Shown in pieces: positions 1-13,100 of a stretch of DNA of 64,000 nucleotides. The stretch lies in the NCBI RefSeq assembly GCF_014898815.1, contig NW_026515544.1, positions 2,790,001 through 2,854,000 of the forward strand. Reading direction: 5' to 3'. The position numbers were made by a program, and so were the translations under genes. This DNA is from Panonychus citri (taxonomy: Eukaryota > Arthropoda > Arachnida > Trombidiformes > Tetranychidae). The first letter of the stretch is position 1, and every line of letters starts with the position of its first letter. The notes below the pieces were generated by a model. That model was not told the origin of the DNA and did not search any database. It saw only the letters and a program-made list of their open reading frames with translations.

Positions 1-2529
1 AATTTCATTTTTACAATTAACTTGATGATTTAAACAAAAAAATCCAACAATTACAACCCAAACATATGAAACTTTTGTTTATAAACACATAAAAGTTTCA
101 GAAAAATATGTAATAAGAAAACAACAACAAAAATCAACCAACTATTTGTTTCCATCATAAATATTGAGATTTGATTATAAAATTGATTGTAAGGTTAACT
201 ATTTTGATTGATTACGATGCCATTTTAACTGTTGAATGTCTGAATCTTTTGAAATAAGTTCAATCAATCAAAAAGTGTTCAGTTACTTGAGATGATGAGG
301 ATGATAAAATAGAAGAGTGAAACAAAGAAACTAGAAAGTTGATGATGAAGATGAAGAAGATGAAAAATGTGAGTCGAAGATTGAAATTTTATCTGGTGAC
401 ATGAAAATTCTGTGTACGATAAAGTTCTGAATCTTTTTCTTTCTCCATCTTTCTCTTTCTTCACGTCAGATGACTTTTACTCTTTTATCTCATCATCATC
501 ATCATCATCTTCGCCTCTTGTCTTTTTTATTTATTTATTTATTTTTTCTTCATCAGCAAAGTTCCTTGAGAATTATTTTTAGACAGAACGAAATGAGGAT
601 AAAGGAATCTCCTTCTTAACTCTCTTCTCCTTCTCCTTTTCTCTTTCATTTTCTTCTCCATCTCATCTAACCTCATCTTCAACTTCATTATCTTAGATTT
701 TTCTTCATCTTCTTCATCTTCTTATTCTCCTTTTTTGAACTATTGTTCCATAGCAATAGCAACCATAAGAAACTTGAGTATTTTGGTTCCGGTTACAGGC
801 TATTGAAATACGAACCAGACTCATCATCATCATCATCATCTTCATCTTCATCAGTATACCGTCAAAAACATCATTCACCATCAGCATAATCAGCAAATTG
901 TGCAATTTAATCAACTTGTATCATTATCATCTTTGTCCAATCCAATAGTTTATTAATTCAATGTACAATCAACAGTAATTAGCAAATTCCCAATCTTTTA
1001 TATTGACTGATGCACATAAACAAGGTTAATTTTATTTTACAATTAATTTTAATTGCAATTTAATATTATCGATTGGCTTTTCTCAATTCTAATGTTATTT
1101 TTGAAGTAATTTTCGTCCTCAATAGTTTTAGAAAACAATTTAAATCACTTTAAATTTTCTTCTTCTTATTATGATAAAAGACTATGATGATTCTTAAGAG
1201 AGATGATCCCATAGGAGGACGATGATGATGAAGATGATTGAGAGTAGTAGACAGTAAATTGTGAATGAAGAAGACAGAGATTTAATTGTTGTAACCGGAA
1301 ATAGTTGATCTTTTATGATCAGTCTTCCTTGACTGTTAAAGTTACATCTTCATCTTGTTGAGTTTTCTAATTTTTTTTCTCTCTCGCATCTTCATCCACC
1401 TCCACCTCCCACTCCCTCCTCCTCCCCAATCACTAACCGTGGACCGGAAGACATCAAATCTTTTGTAGTAAAAAAAAGTGGGAGGCAACAGTTAATGAAG
1501 ATGAGTATCTTTTTGTAGTTGCTTTTGTTTTCCTCTTTTCATGTAACTACTTTTTTATCCTTAAAATACACACACTTGACAGTTTTTTATATCATAAGAT
1601 GATCCTGAAGATGAGGAAGATAAAAGATGATGATTTCATACAATTTATGGAGAAAAAAAAGATGTAAACTTGATTGAAAGTTTCCTCTTTCTCTCTCACG
1701 CTTCGAGTTTTCTTGATGAACTTTTCCTTTTTCTCTTCGTTGTTGTTGTTGTTGTGGTTTACGAAATGAAAGCGAAAGATAAACTTTGATCTTTAATCTT
1801 TAATTAATCTTTAGTTTCTCATGATCTTTTCCGGTGACCATTAACTTGATATATTCGTTGACCTAAATGTCAAGGTCAAGGTCAGTATTTTACGTGCAAA
1901 AATATCAGATTGATTTGATTAGTAGGAACAGGAAGTTGAAATAAAGTGAGAGAAAGAAAAAGGAAAGTGATGAGGATGAAAGGGAAATGATTAAATTAAT
2001 TACTCAATAATATTATGAGCATTTTATTTATGGTTAATATTTTGTAATTTGTATTTATAATAATCAATTAATTGGATAATAATAATAATCATCTGGTAAT
2101 TTATATTCTAAATTTTTAGGCCAATGAACTTTATGAGTTTCTTCAGGCCTTAAGATGAGAGGATGAAGTAAATGTTGATGATGACCTGGTGAATTTAAAA
2201 ATTATCACAATTTAGATCTTGAAAGCTTAATTGTAATTAACTTTTACTCTGGTTTTCATGATTTAGCAAACTGATATGTATAGTTGTTTAAATCTAAACA
2301 TAGATTTTTACATTAGTTAAATTGTCGAGAGTTTTGATTTAAATTTTTGTTTCTCCCTTAATTTAGTTTATTATAACATTGATTTTAACATTTGATTAGT
2401 TGATTTTGAATTTTGTTGTTGTTTTCCAATGTTGTTTATAAACATGAACGTAAATTAAACAAACATTTAATTGATACAAAATAATTAAAACTTAATATGT
2501 GTTAGTGATAATTATAATTATATCAATAG
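1..2529. other. Non-coding: probable NFI intron or upstream region
   Basis: No open frame with protein-like composition was found on either strand. The stretch is AT-rich with ATC/GAT and TTC runs (for example 490-512 and 821-846) and a GTT run near 1741-1754. A conserved NFI DNA-binding exon was looked for and not recognised, so this is most likely intron sequence of NFI. Confidence 0.6.
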
Positions 2530-5057
2530 TTACTCTCCAATACCTGAGATGCAAGTTCAATGTAGTCCAATAGGACTTAATGTGGTCAACTCATTGTCCA
2601 GTCAAGGTCTTCCATTAAGTCAATCATTGGGTATTTGTAGGTAAGTGATTTAAATTTGAAAATTAATAAGCATAAGAATTAATTTATCTTTTACTTTATT
2701 TAAAAATAGTGAACCACAAAATGTGAAACTTTGTACAGCAACAAATGAACATACGAATAAACAATATCATCATCTAGCCGGACAATCAATTGGTCATCAT
2801 CATGGTAGTTTAATTATGGATCGATCAGGACCAAGTAGTCCAAATAGTTTAGGATCTGTTGTTACCGCAGTAGCAAGTGGCATGTTGCAATCAACTTCAT
2901 CACCTCCATCATCATCATCATCTTCTGGTGGTGGTGGTGGTCCACCTACTAAACGTGCAAGACGTTTACCCTCCGGGAATAATAATAATCAATCAGTTGA
3001 ACCAGAATCTGGAGAAAGTTTAACTTCCTATTATGGTGATGGTTCTGGTTGGCAGGGAATCGATATTAGCGGAGAAACAAATTCTCAGGGACTTAATTCA
3101 CCTCATATTATGTCAATTAAAGTAAAAACAGAATCAAATGGAACCACTGGTAATTGTGGTCCCTCTCCCTCAGATAATTCACCGTTATCTGTAGGCTCTC
3201 CATCATCTCTTCACCATCAACAACAACAACAACAACACCATCATCATCAGCAACATCATCAACAACAGCAACAACATAGTCATCATATTCATCATGGTCA
3301 CATTCATCATCCTCATCATCAAACACACAATCCCCACCAGCAACATCATCAACAGCAGCAACAACAGCAACAGCAACAGCAGCAGCAGCAACAACAACAA
3401 CAACATCACCATCAACTCCAACAGCAACAACATCAACCTCATAATCCTCATCATACTCATCATTCACATCAGGCAAATAGGCCAAGGGAAGGTAAGATTT
3501 TATTTTATCTCAATTGAAATGAGTCACTAATTATTGAATAACTTTTGATAGGCCAACCTCCCATGTCCAATCTTCCTGGTCATCAACATTCAGGTTCCAG
3601 TTTATCATCAAATCTATCAGTTAGTCCATTTGGTCCAACTTATTATGGTTTACCTGGTAAATATCAAGAGAATGGCGATGCTCTTTCTGACTTTGTTAAT
3701 CTTGTTTGCCAAGAATCATCTCAACATCATCATCAACATCATCATCATCACCACCACCATTCTCATCACCATGGCTCATCTGATGGCGGTGGTAATGAGG
3801 AGGGAAATGTAAACATAAATAATAGCGGCAGTGGCAATAATAACGATAATAATGGAGGAGGTCGATCTGATCCCGAAGAGGATGAACCTGGTGACCTAAG
3901 GTCAAGCCCTTCTAAATACTATAATCAAATGACTTCCATGCTTCCTCCACCACCTCCAGCGCCTATGGCACGTCCAGTTCCTATTCTCGGTAAGAATCAA
4001 TTTAATATCCAATTTTAACTCAATCAACTTTAGTTAAATTAACTAAAAATTTATTAATATATTTATTTCCATGTGTATCTAAATGTACAAGTAAAATGGA
4101 GTGATGATTGTGAACCAATTTTAATAAACTTAATAAGTAACTAATTAACTTAATTTAAACACTTCCCATGCATCAGCCAATTAGTATTAACAATTAACTA
4201 ACCACAATAGTTATGTATAGTGAATAAGAGTTAACCAGCTGAGAGATGAAAATTTAGATACCTTTGAATGTTTAATTTTAACCAATTGAAATGTTTTCTA
4301 ATTCTCAATTAACACTAACTCTCTGCCCGATAATCCAGCCTCACCTAATCCACCGCCTATGATAAGATCAACATCTCAATTGATGACTCCCTGTTCACCC
4401 GAATTAGGTGGATCATCTCCCTCGTCACCATGTCATCCAGGAGCACCAGGAACCCCAGGATCTGATGCAAGCGGGCCCATTGTGATCAACAATCGATCTG
4501 TTTTAATACATCGATCTGATTCAAGCAATAATAACAATAGTAATAGTCAAAGTGGTGGAAGTGATTCAAGGGATCCAACACCCACTCCGCCTCCTATTTC
4601 TGTATCATCTCATCATAATATCAATTCATCTTCATCGTCATCTTTATCTCCTTCTGCTCATGTATCGGTTTCATCTTCCTCAATTAATTCATCTTCCACA
4701 TCTCCAACCTTCTCAGGAGGTGGATCGGCAATTGAAACAATTAATTCTAATCGATCTGTGATGAGTCCGTTTACAACGTTAACAAGAGCCGATCACTCGT
4801 TTCATGTTCATACTCCTGTTACTCAGGTAATAATCATCAATATATCTAACCAATCAATCAATTAATTAATTATAGATAATCAGAGATAATGACAATCAGA
4901 GGAACAATTAACAGCTTTAGACTTTTTTGTGAGATATTTTTTTAAGTCTATGGAGAGATTAAAAATCCCGTGAGAACAATTAATTCATCATTTCAAGTAT
5001 GATTAAGACCTAAGATTGAGAGGAGAGAGACAAAGACGATTTTTTAATGATGAAGAT

Positions 5058-5101
<44 letters not shown>

Positions 5102-6060
5102 ACTGAGTTGTTTCCGTCCAATGCCTTGAGAAAAAAAGAAAAAAGAAAAGTGATTCTTCTTAATCATCATCATTATCTCCATCCTCATCTCTCTTAAAAT
5201 AGTTTTTTTACTGGTTACACTTTTTTACTTTTCAAAAATCCCTTACGAAAGAGCCATTGACCCTTAATTTAAATGTTTACAGTTAGTAATTAAATTTATT
5301 AACTGTACGGATCAAAAGTAAATCTCCTTTAATCAGGAAAGATTATCCCGGTAATTTGTATTAATTAAGAAGTAGAATATTAATCTCGTCAGTCTAGTGT
5401 TACAATTAAATTTACGATTTAGATTTTGAATGTTTCTCTTTGGCCTTTTCTATTTGAATATTTTCTCAACCTTAATTGTAATTTTATTTGTTAATTTAAT
5501 TGTTTTTTTTCTCTCTTTTTTCTAATTAGCTTTTTAATTACACAGGAATGGGAGGAATGAGTGGAATCATTAGTCCAACAAATATAAGTATGTTTACAGG
5601 TAACAATGTGGTCCATCCTAATGGTAGCTTGTCCAATATACAATCACCTGTAAATGGACATTCACTTTCTGTTGTCCGGTCAAGTGGACATAATCTGATA
5701 GGAGGAGGAGGAGGAATTGGAGGTTTAAATGTTGAAGGAGGTGGAGTTAATTCAAATATTATTGGTCATCGATCACCAACAATTGCCCGATGGTCATCAT
5801 CTTCCTCATCAACAACCTCATCATCAACAACACCAACCATTTCAACTGTTGGACTTGGGACACAAGGAGGAGGAAACAATAACAACGGGAGTGTCTATGT
5901 TTCAATTGATGAAACTTTTGATTACAATGTAATGGCCGGTCTAATGGGATCATCATCAATGGTTGGTCATCCGGATATGGATCCACCCCCAGGGATAATC
6001 GGGGTTGAAGGTACACCAAGTAACAGATATTTTCCCACCTCATCCATGTGCTCTCAGTGA
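2530..6060 (+). CDS. NfI: Nuclear Factor I transcription factor, C-terminal part (5' partial)
   Basis: NFI proteins bind TTGGC(N5)GCCAA through an N-terminal domain and regulate transcription through a proline-rich C-terminal half; only the C-terminal half lies in this window. Exons read 2530-2640, 2710-3491, 3552-3989, 4339-4826 and 5530-6060, all with GT-AG borders and matching phases (about 782 residues here). Recognition rests on several landmarks in family order: a basic PPTKRARRLPS stretch followed by GSGWQGID (vertebrate SSGWHEV), then DALSDFVNLVCQE (vertebrate KEFVQLVC), then MLPPPPPAPMARPVPIL, nearly identical to NFIC/NFIX, and finally SNRYF near the end (vertebrate ANRFVSV). Between them lie long His/Gln, Gly, Ser and Asn tracts not found in vertebrate NFI. 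The acceptor of the first exon is the least certain. Exons for the DNA-binding domain must lie left of position 1 or in pieces too short to recognise. Confidence 0.88.
3213..3466 (+). repeat. CAN/CAY triplet tract encoding poly-Gln/His in NFI
   Basis: A run of CAA, CAG, CAC and CAT codons inside NFI exon 2 gives alternating Gln and His blocks. An interrupted pure-Gln core lies around 3350-3403. A second, His-dominated tract lies in the next exon around 3718-3772. Such tracts are prone to length change. They also create the long apparent open frames on the other strand and in other frames. Confidence 0.9.
5061..5099 (+). repeat. (CT)n microsatellite in an NFI intron
   Basis: About 19 uninterrupted CT units lie in the 703-bp intron between the exons ending at 4826 and starting at 5530. 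Confidence 0.95.
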
Positions 6061-6667
6061 AATTACATATTAACAGTCCCACACACAATCAACATCAACA
6101 CACTCACTCAGATAAACACACAAACACTCACCATCAACTCCCTTTGTAATCAAAGCATGAATGATAACAATCAAAAAACTAACAATTGAAAACACAAAAA
6201 ACATCGTAAACAATTGAAATGAAAAAAAATCAAAGTAACAATCAATTTAAATGATCATTGTAATCACTTTGTATTAATACAATTCCCATTTAATCACTGA
6301 CCAAAAACAATCAAATGACCACTCAGCATGACAAACATATAACTTTCTCTCTCAAAATTATTTGTGCAATTCAATTAATTGACTAATTAATTCTAGTTCA
6401 TGAATATTGTTTTTTTTTGTGGATGCAATTATCAACTCTCATCTTAATTATCATCATCATCATCATCATCATAGAGAATTATAAATCCTTTTTAATTTCC
6501 TGTTTCCTTTTTTTACAAACCATAAACTGACCACAATCAATTTAAATTCTGATTTAATAACAATAATTTACTTATTTAGATTTAGATGAATTTACTGTTA
6601 AATTGTTTCTCTTTTGTTTCTATTTTTCTTAATTCAAACAATTAATTAATTCATTTGTGTTGTTCAG

Positions 6668-6894
6668 ATCGTTTCTTCTCGGTGATTCATCCTGTAAATG
6701 AAAATGAATCTGTTGGAGTTGATGGTAATCATTCAAACAATCAATCAACAATTAACTCGGTTGATGATGTGGATAATCAATCAACTGACCAACACCAAGA
6801 TGATCAACAACATGCCAATAATTTGGACAATCAAGATTTAACTGGAGGATCTAACAGAGTTAATGGTTCACCTTCACATGGATCAACCTCTTAA
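6668..6894 (+). CDS. NfI: Candidate alternative last exon of NFI
   Basis: An open frame of 75 residues begins right after a pyrimidine-rich stretch ending in TTCAG and runs to a TAA at 6892. Its first residues, DRFFSVIHPV, resemble the conserved NFI C-terminal NRFVSVGPRD motif. A GT at 6011, inside the last exon (GAAG|GTACAC), leaves one base of a codon, which is exactly the phase this exon needs. The spliced form would be about 841 residues, against 782 for the unspliced form ending at 6060. The rest of the exon is Asn/Gln/Asp-rich and hydrophilic. The splice match and the motif are seen in the sequence; use of the exon is inferred. It could instead be chance open frame in the 3' UTR. Confidence 0.5.
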
Positions 6895-8223
6895 TTACAA
6901 TTAATTTTTAATTCTAAATTAATCAACTAATCAAACAAAGAGTTCCTCTTTTCTTTTCTTTCTATCTCTCTCTCTCTCCTCTTTCTTACCTTTTAATTGA
7001 GAAAAGTTAATTCTTGAACAATCAACAATTTGCTCAACAACCAACAATCAACTGATTGTCACCATTGATTTAATTTAATCATTTAAACTCATCTCATTAT
7101 AATCTCATCAAAATTTCATCCCCTCTTCTTAATAGTCATTAGATTGACCATCGTCTCTATTAGTTGTGTGTAGAGAAAAGCTTTTAATTGTTAATAATAA
7201 TCTATAATTACTACTACATTTAATGATGAATGTAATTGTTACAATTAACTAATCATCGATTTCGAGAAAAAAAAACATTTTTTCGTTCTCATCGTTACTC
7301 TCGTTTCTCCTCTTGAATTTTTTTCCATATTTTTCCTCAAATTGTCTTAGCGAGACTCTAATTGTTTCCTATTGTCTTAATTACTCTGAACAAAAGTAAT
7401 TAATTGATTAAAAAAATAATCGAAATTCAGTTGAGTCGAAAAAAAGTTCGGTCTTTTTCGGCTACGGTTCGATCTTGGTTATTATTGATTCGCTTTTCTT
7501 TTGAGTGATTATGTTAATTGTGATTTCGATCAGATTCTTGTTTCGATTAAGAAGATTATTGAAAGAAAACGGGATTTTGGACATTATTTTAATCGAAATC
7601 GATTTTCAATCTGATCGATTGATTGGATATTCTAATTTTTTAGATTTTCTTCTAAGGTAAACAATCAGATTCTTAATTGTAGTCAGATGATTCTCTCGCT
7701 CTCTTCATATTTCGTAACAATGAAATTCGAATCTTTTATGATGAAGATGATCAGTAATAGTTTTCTCGAAATGGAAAAGAATCTCTGGCCATCAATGTCT
7801 AGACTCGATTTTCTCGAACTCAAGTTTGTTTATCTTAACGATCCAATGGATTATTCCCTTATTACTTTTCTCCATTTTCTTTTTCCAGGTCATCCAAAGG
7901 TCTTTTCAAGGATAAGCGTGTGTCTTTATTACTTCATCATAATCTTAACTTTAATCTCTCTCTCCCATTTACAATCATCATTGAACATCTTGTTCACTCA
8001 GAAAAGTTCGCGTGGCTCTTTTACACCACTGACCTTGAAGTTTTACCTTCATCGTCCTCTCTCATCTTCTTGCTCATCATCTTCTCTCCATCCTTGCATT
8101 CAAAAAGATGCAGGATGAAGCAAAAGAATCTCAAAGATTCGCAAAGAGAAGATGAAAAATACAGATGATGAGATTTCCCTTGTCAAGTCCAGTCTTTTAT
8201 CAAAACAAGAAAAAGACATTACG

Positions 8224-8228
<5 letters not shown>

Positions 8229-8275
<47 letters not shown>
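8229..8275 (+). repeat. (CT)n microsatellite
   Basis: About 23 uninterrupted CT units between NFI and raptor. Confidence 0.95.
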
Positions 8276-8277
<2 letters not shown>

Positions 8278-10114
8278 CATCATCTTTTTTACATCTTTCA
8301 TCTTAAATCATCTTTAGGGTTATGTAATCCATTTCCGGATAACATAACAATTAATTTAAACAATTGACAACCAATGGACCAATTTAAATGGTGAACGTAT
8401 GTTAACAATCAAAGTGATCCAAATTGATGGTAATTTTGATAATGACACAATTAACAAATTGTGATGATAAAAGTGCCAAAATTATCACCTCTCATTTTCA
8501 TTTTTCTTCAATCAATTTATCCAACTGGCAGAATATTAAGATTAGCGAGTTTATCTTTTAATTTTAATTCCTAATCAATGAAAAACCGGGAGAACAAAAT
8601 TATCAATAATATCAAATAATCAGCGAAAAAAAATAATACAAAAGAGAAACAATTAAATCAAATGATGATGATGAATATAAGAAGACACAATTGATGATGA
8701 TGCTTTTGATACACACCAATGGAAATACAACAAGAAGGGAAATATTTGTTTACACATCAATTTAATTCCATGTCAATCTAATTGTGTGTTGATGATTAAG
8801 CGAAAATATTAATTAACAAGAAATCATATAAAGTAGGTAAGAAAAAAGTTCGTAAACAAGATTGATAATCAGAAAAAAGCTTTGAACCTTTCGAGGTTCG
8901 AATCGAGATTTTATTTGATTCGAAATCAGCTGTTGATTAAATTAGATTTTCTCGTTTAATTAACTTAATTTTCTTCTCTTTCTCGAACAAAAGAAAAAGA
9001 ATCACAATCAGACAAAAGATCCAAATAGTAACTTAATTGTCTGTTAATTTCTCTGTAACGATTTGACAACAATTTAAATTGTCTTCTCATTTTCTGTATT
9101 TAATTCACTCCAATTTTATCTGTTGTTTATTTTTCCCTCTCTTCCTTTTAAATTTCAATTGTTTTCCTGTGTAATTGCTGTCAGAGAATCAACTCAAAAT
9201 AATCAACAATTTAATTTAAATTAAAATCAATTGTTTGTTTACCTTTTTCCTTTCTCTCTCTCTCTCTCTCACCTTTTCTTAATCATTCAATTGGATCAAT
9301 GATTGTTACATAATATCAGTGTTCTTGTGATGCTCCAGTGATAATTTAAACCTCACATGATGGTGATAATCATCATCTAACCAGTGGTTAAACTAATTGT
9401 AACAATTTAATATACTTGTTAAACTGGAAATTGTTTTTTTCTCATAATTAGTAAACCAACAATTATCCACCACCATCAATATGACAAAAGGCAATTAAGG
9501 TTGATAAAGATTCATCTGATTACTATTAGTAAATCTTTACGATTGTTTAAAAGTTAATCATATTGATTTAGAATGTGAATTCAATTCAACAATCAAATCA
9601 TTAACACCTCTAATTGCTTGATAGTATAAATGTTTATGTTTCCACAATTTAATCTCGTGATTCAAGTGGTAAAATAATTACTAATTGTCATCGATTCACT
9701 AGCAGTAGTAGTAGTATACACTTCAATTGGGAAATATTAATTGTTTCAAGATTTACATTAAAACTGAATTGACAGTTAAAGGGTTGGTGGATTTTGTTTA
9801 TTAAAGGTAGACAAAAAAATTTAATTTCTGTTAATTGTTGTTTTTGGTGATGCCCATTAATTAGATTGCATTGAAAATCATTTGCTTCGTTGTAGTTGGT
9901 AGTCTTTTGTTGTTGTTGTTGTTAACATAACATTTTGCTTTATACACAAAGATCGTTGATTATAATTAAGATTTGTTTTCTCACCTTGAGAAAAACAAAC
10001 CTTCATTTTTACAATTAAAGTTGTTAATTTGGTTTAGATATATAAAATCAGCTTTCAGCTCTTTTTCTTGATCTGATTTTGGTTGATTCGATTAAGCTAA
10101 TCAAATCAATTTGT

Positions 10115-10120
10115 TTTATT
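10115..10120 (-). promoter_or_regulatory. Candidate poly(A) signal for raptor
   Basis: AATAAA on the minus strand, 26 bases past the raptor stop codon. Its position suits a very short 3' UTR, but the hexamer is common in such AT-rich sequence. Confidence 0.35.
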
Positions 10121-10145
10121 CTTATGGCTAAACTTTAAATTAAAG

Positions 10146-13100
10146 TTAATATACTTTGGGTGATGAATAAACAGAGATGTATGAATCTTTACAGCCTGCT
10201 GCCAGATTAACCTGAAAAAGAAAGAGAGAGAGAGAAATTAATTAGTTAATTGTGATCTGAAAATAATTAACGAACCATTTTAAACTTACTCTTAATGGAT
10301 GATAAGCTAAACAACTGATTGGACTTATTCGTTGGCTCATAAATCCGTCATGATATCTAATTATACTTCCAGGTAAACCATCGAGAGTGTAAATGTGAAT
10401 TGATTGAGATGATGTACCGCTAAAGAAATTGGAAAAACAAATTGTTCGTTAATTGTTTGACTATTTGAATATAATTTGGATAAATTTACCAGGCAAAAAC
10501 ATCAGCTTCGGGATGAATAGCCATCGATGTTAATCCCTGAGATACGGCGATTGTTTTAATGGCAGAGGGACTCCGTTTGTCCCAAAATTTAACGATTCCC
10601 TCCGTGCTGGCAGAAAGTACGTTAACATGTTTCTGATTGTCAGGGTAAAGGTGGGCATTGACAACCCATTTAGCGTGTTCACGAAAGGTGAGTATCCTAG
10701 TATCGTTTGGTGAACATCGTTCGTCAAAAAGACGGATAGTTCCGTCTTGACAACCGGCGCAAATAATTGATCCATCTGAGCTTAAAGAGGTCACACTACA
10801 ATCAGCGCCGGTGGGAAGGTCTCGTAGTCGAGCCTCTTTTTCCGAATCCCAGATTCGTATCATTTTAGAATCACCCGCTCCGATGAGATGACGTGACTCT
10901 TGATTCCAATGGATTCTTATGCCTGACCCTCCCTTTGATCCTGGTGATCGGGTCAGTTCATCTAATATTTGAAAGGCAGTGACCAGTTGTGGTGGTGAAT
11001 TGTCCTGTTGTAGACTATGTAGTTTCCATGCTTTAACATTTCCATCATCACATGCAAGTAAAAGGATTGTTATATCGTGAGAATTAACTAATTGGGATGA
11101 GCTAATTCTACTTTTAAATGAATTGGCATTGGAAAAGGTTCCCAAAAGAGCGGAAGATGTATTATAACCACTATTGTAGCCATAGTTATTGTTACTTGAA
11201 GTGTCCCAAGTCCAAACAGAAAAAGATTCACGCTCAGCGACAATGAGATGTGGTTCATAGGGATGAAATTGTATCAATGAAGGAACTGATGAGTTTTTCT
11301 GTAAAAATATTTGTTCTTCCGTTCGACTTGGATCGGTGGTTGATAATTCATCGACTGCATTTCGTCTTACATGATAATTACGCGTTAATCTCCATTCCTT
11401 TTCCTCGTTACTGGCACTTTCGGGATCACTACTTTCCAAATATTTAACACAATTTTCATTAAAAAATTTAATACACCAACCGATAAAATCAGTTTTAACC
11501 AAAGGTGATCTATAAGTTATGGCACTGGTGTTATTTAAATCATCCGAGGTTATTGTATTATCTTCGGATATTCTGATATTCGGTTCACGACCAAAGATTT
11601 TCCTCTTCCTTGAATATGGAGTTAGAAATGAGGTAACATGAGCATGTGAAGGATAACCGATGCCAGCAATGGAATGACGACCATGAGGTGGATGATGTGA
11701 ATGATTAACTAAATTACTACTGCTTCCAGTATGTGAGGTTAAATTGTTGGTTGACGATGAACCGGTCACCGTTGTTGCTATAGAAGATGTTGAAGGAATT
11801 GGACCATTTCCTCCGCTATTGATTAAACCGCTGGCACTTTGAGAACCTTCACTACCCTGTCTTTCCCTAGTAGATGAATTGTTTGTATGTTGATTGTTGT
11901 GGTTATGTGATGATGATGATGATAAACCTTGTTGATGTTGAGTTGAGTTTGTTGTTGTTTGAGGAGGTGATTCACTCATAACAAAGGTTGGGTGAGTTGC
12001 TGGAGATGAAGGTTCGGAAGATGAAGGATCAGATCGAGACTCTTTAAACGAATCATTGGACAAAGCACTTGGTGGTTGGACTTTTGATTTAATCTCATCG
12101 ATAATAACCTGAGCCATATTAGAAACATCCGGATGAGGATCATTACCAAGGCTCATTATTGCTTTCCAAATGGTTGAGTAAACGTTTCCAATTCCACTGG
12201 TACCAAGAGTACTTGTACCAAAGGCTGTCAATGAGTTTGTTGAGCTTATCCTTTTGATAGCGGTTATGTTATTATTGTTATTGTAAACTGCTGCTGGGGG
12301 TGTCAATGAGTCTCCAGTCACTACTATCATAGTTGATGGACCAGATAAGAAAAGAAAACAAGGAAGGAGGAAAAGAGAAGATATCAATTAGAGGAACATC
12401 AGAAATAAAATGATTAGGTGAATATTGGCAATTAAAGTATCGTTTGTGTATATTTGTTGCAAACAGGACAAAAAGCTTACCATTGGGAAGCGTAGGTGTA
12501 TATGGGGAAAACAGCTTCATGAGTCTCTCTCGAGATGCAACCTTACGAAGGCCGGAAATGTTAGAAGGAGGCGTAGTAGCGGCATTGAGCAAACCATCTT
12601 GAAGCGGAAGAGAAGAGGAAGAAAAAGTTATCAATATGAGTCAGGATGGAGAGGAATGGATAACAATAAGCAGACAATGAGAAATATAATGATTAGTTGA
12701 TTAGTAGGAGGAGAGACAAAGTTCGAGGAAACTTTCATGCATTAGATTAAGAAAATCATGAAATTTCACCTCCTTGATTTAGAGCGTTTGGTTGTAAAAG
12801 TTCTTTCGATTTATCATCTTCTATCATTTGATAGGCCACAGCAACGAATTGATTTTCAAATAGTAAAATTAGACATTGGAGAGCACAAACCAACTCTTTT
12901 CGTACCAATGGACTACCATCATTTGAGACGGTATTGATTAGAGTAATACCAATACTGTGGTCAATTGTGTTCGCATGGTCTGTTCGCTCTCCAGCTCCCG
13001 TGATGAATGTACCAAGAGCGAAAACAGTCGCAGCTCGAACTTCAGGTATATCATCGTTTAATAGAGGGAAAAGTTTCTCGTGAGCCGAGTCACGAACTCC

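Larger units (their letters stand above)
6895..10145. other. Intergenic region between convergent NFI and raptor
   Basis: The first part is presumably NFI 3' UTR. A CT microsatellite occupies 8229-8275, and a smaller one lies near 9256-9270. ACAATTAA/TTAATTGT words are frequent. One ATG-started frame at 7687-8118 (143 codons) has no recognisable domain and overlaps CT- and Ser-rich low-complexity sequence, so I do not call it a gene. I see no RNA gene. Confidence 0.6.

Noticed and set aside
3117..3485. Long open frames on the minus strand and in other plus frames over NFI exon 2
   Set aside because: They are by-products of the CAN triplet tract (poly-Leu, poly-Val, poly-Met) and overlap a well-supported coding exon.
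5546..5548. Second possible acceptor (ACACAG at 5540-5545) for the last NFI exon
   Set aside because: It would put the exon out of phase with the preceding exon, which ends on a complete codon; the acceptor at 5529 keeps the frame and has a better pyrimidine tract.
7687..8118. 143-codon plus-strand frame downstream of NFI
   Set aside because: No domain, Ser/Leu/Phe-rich from CT-rich DNA, and no supporting splice or homology context; most likely UTR or intergenic chance.
8876..8920. tRNA-like GGTTCGAATC box
   Set aside because: No acceptor stem, anticodon arm or A-box at the required distance.
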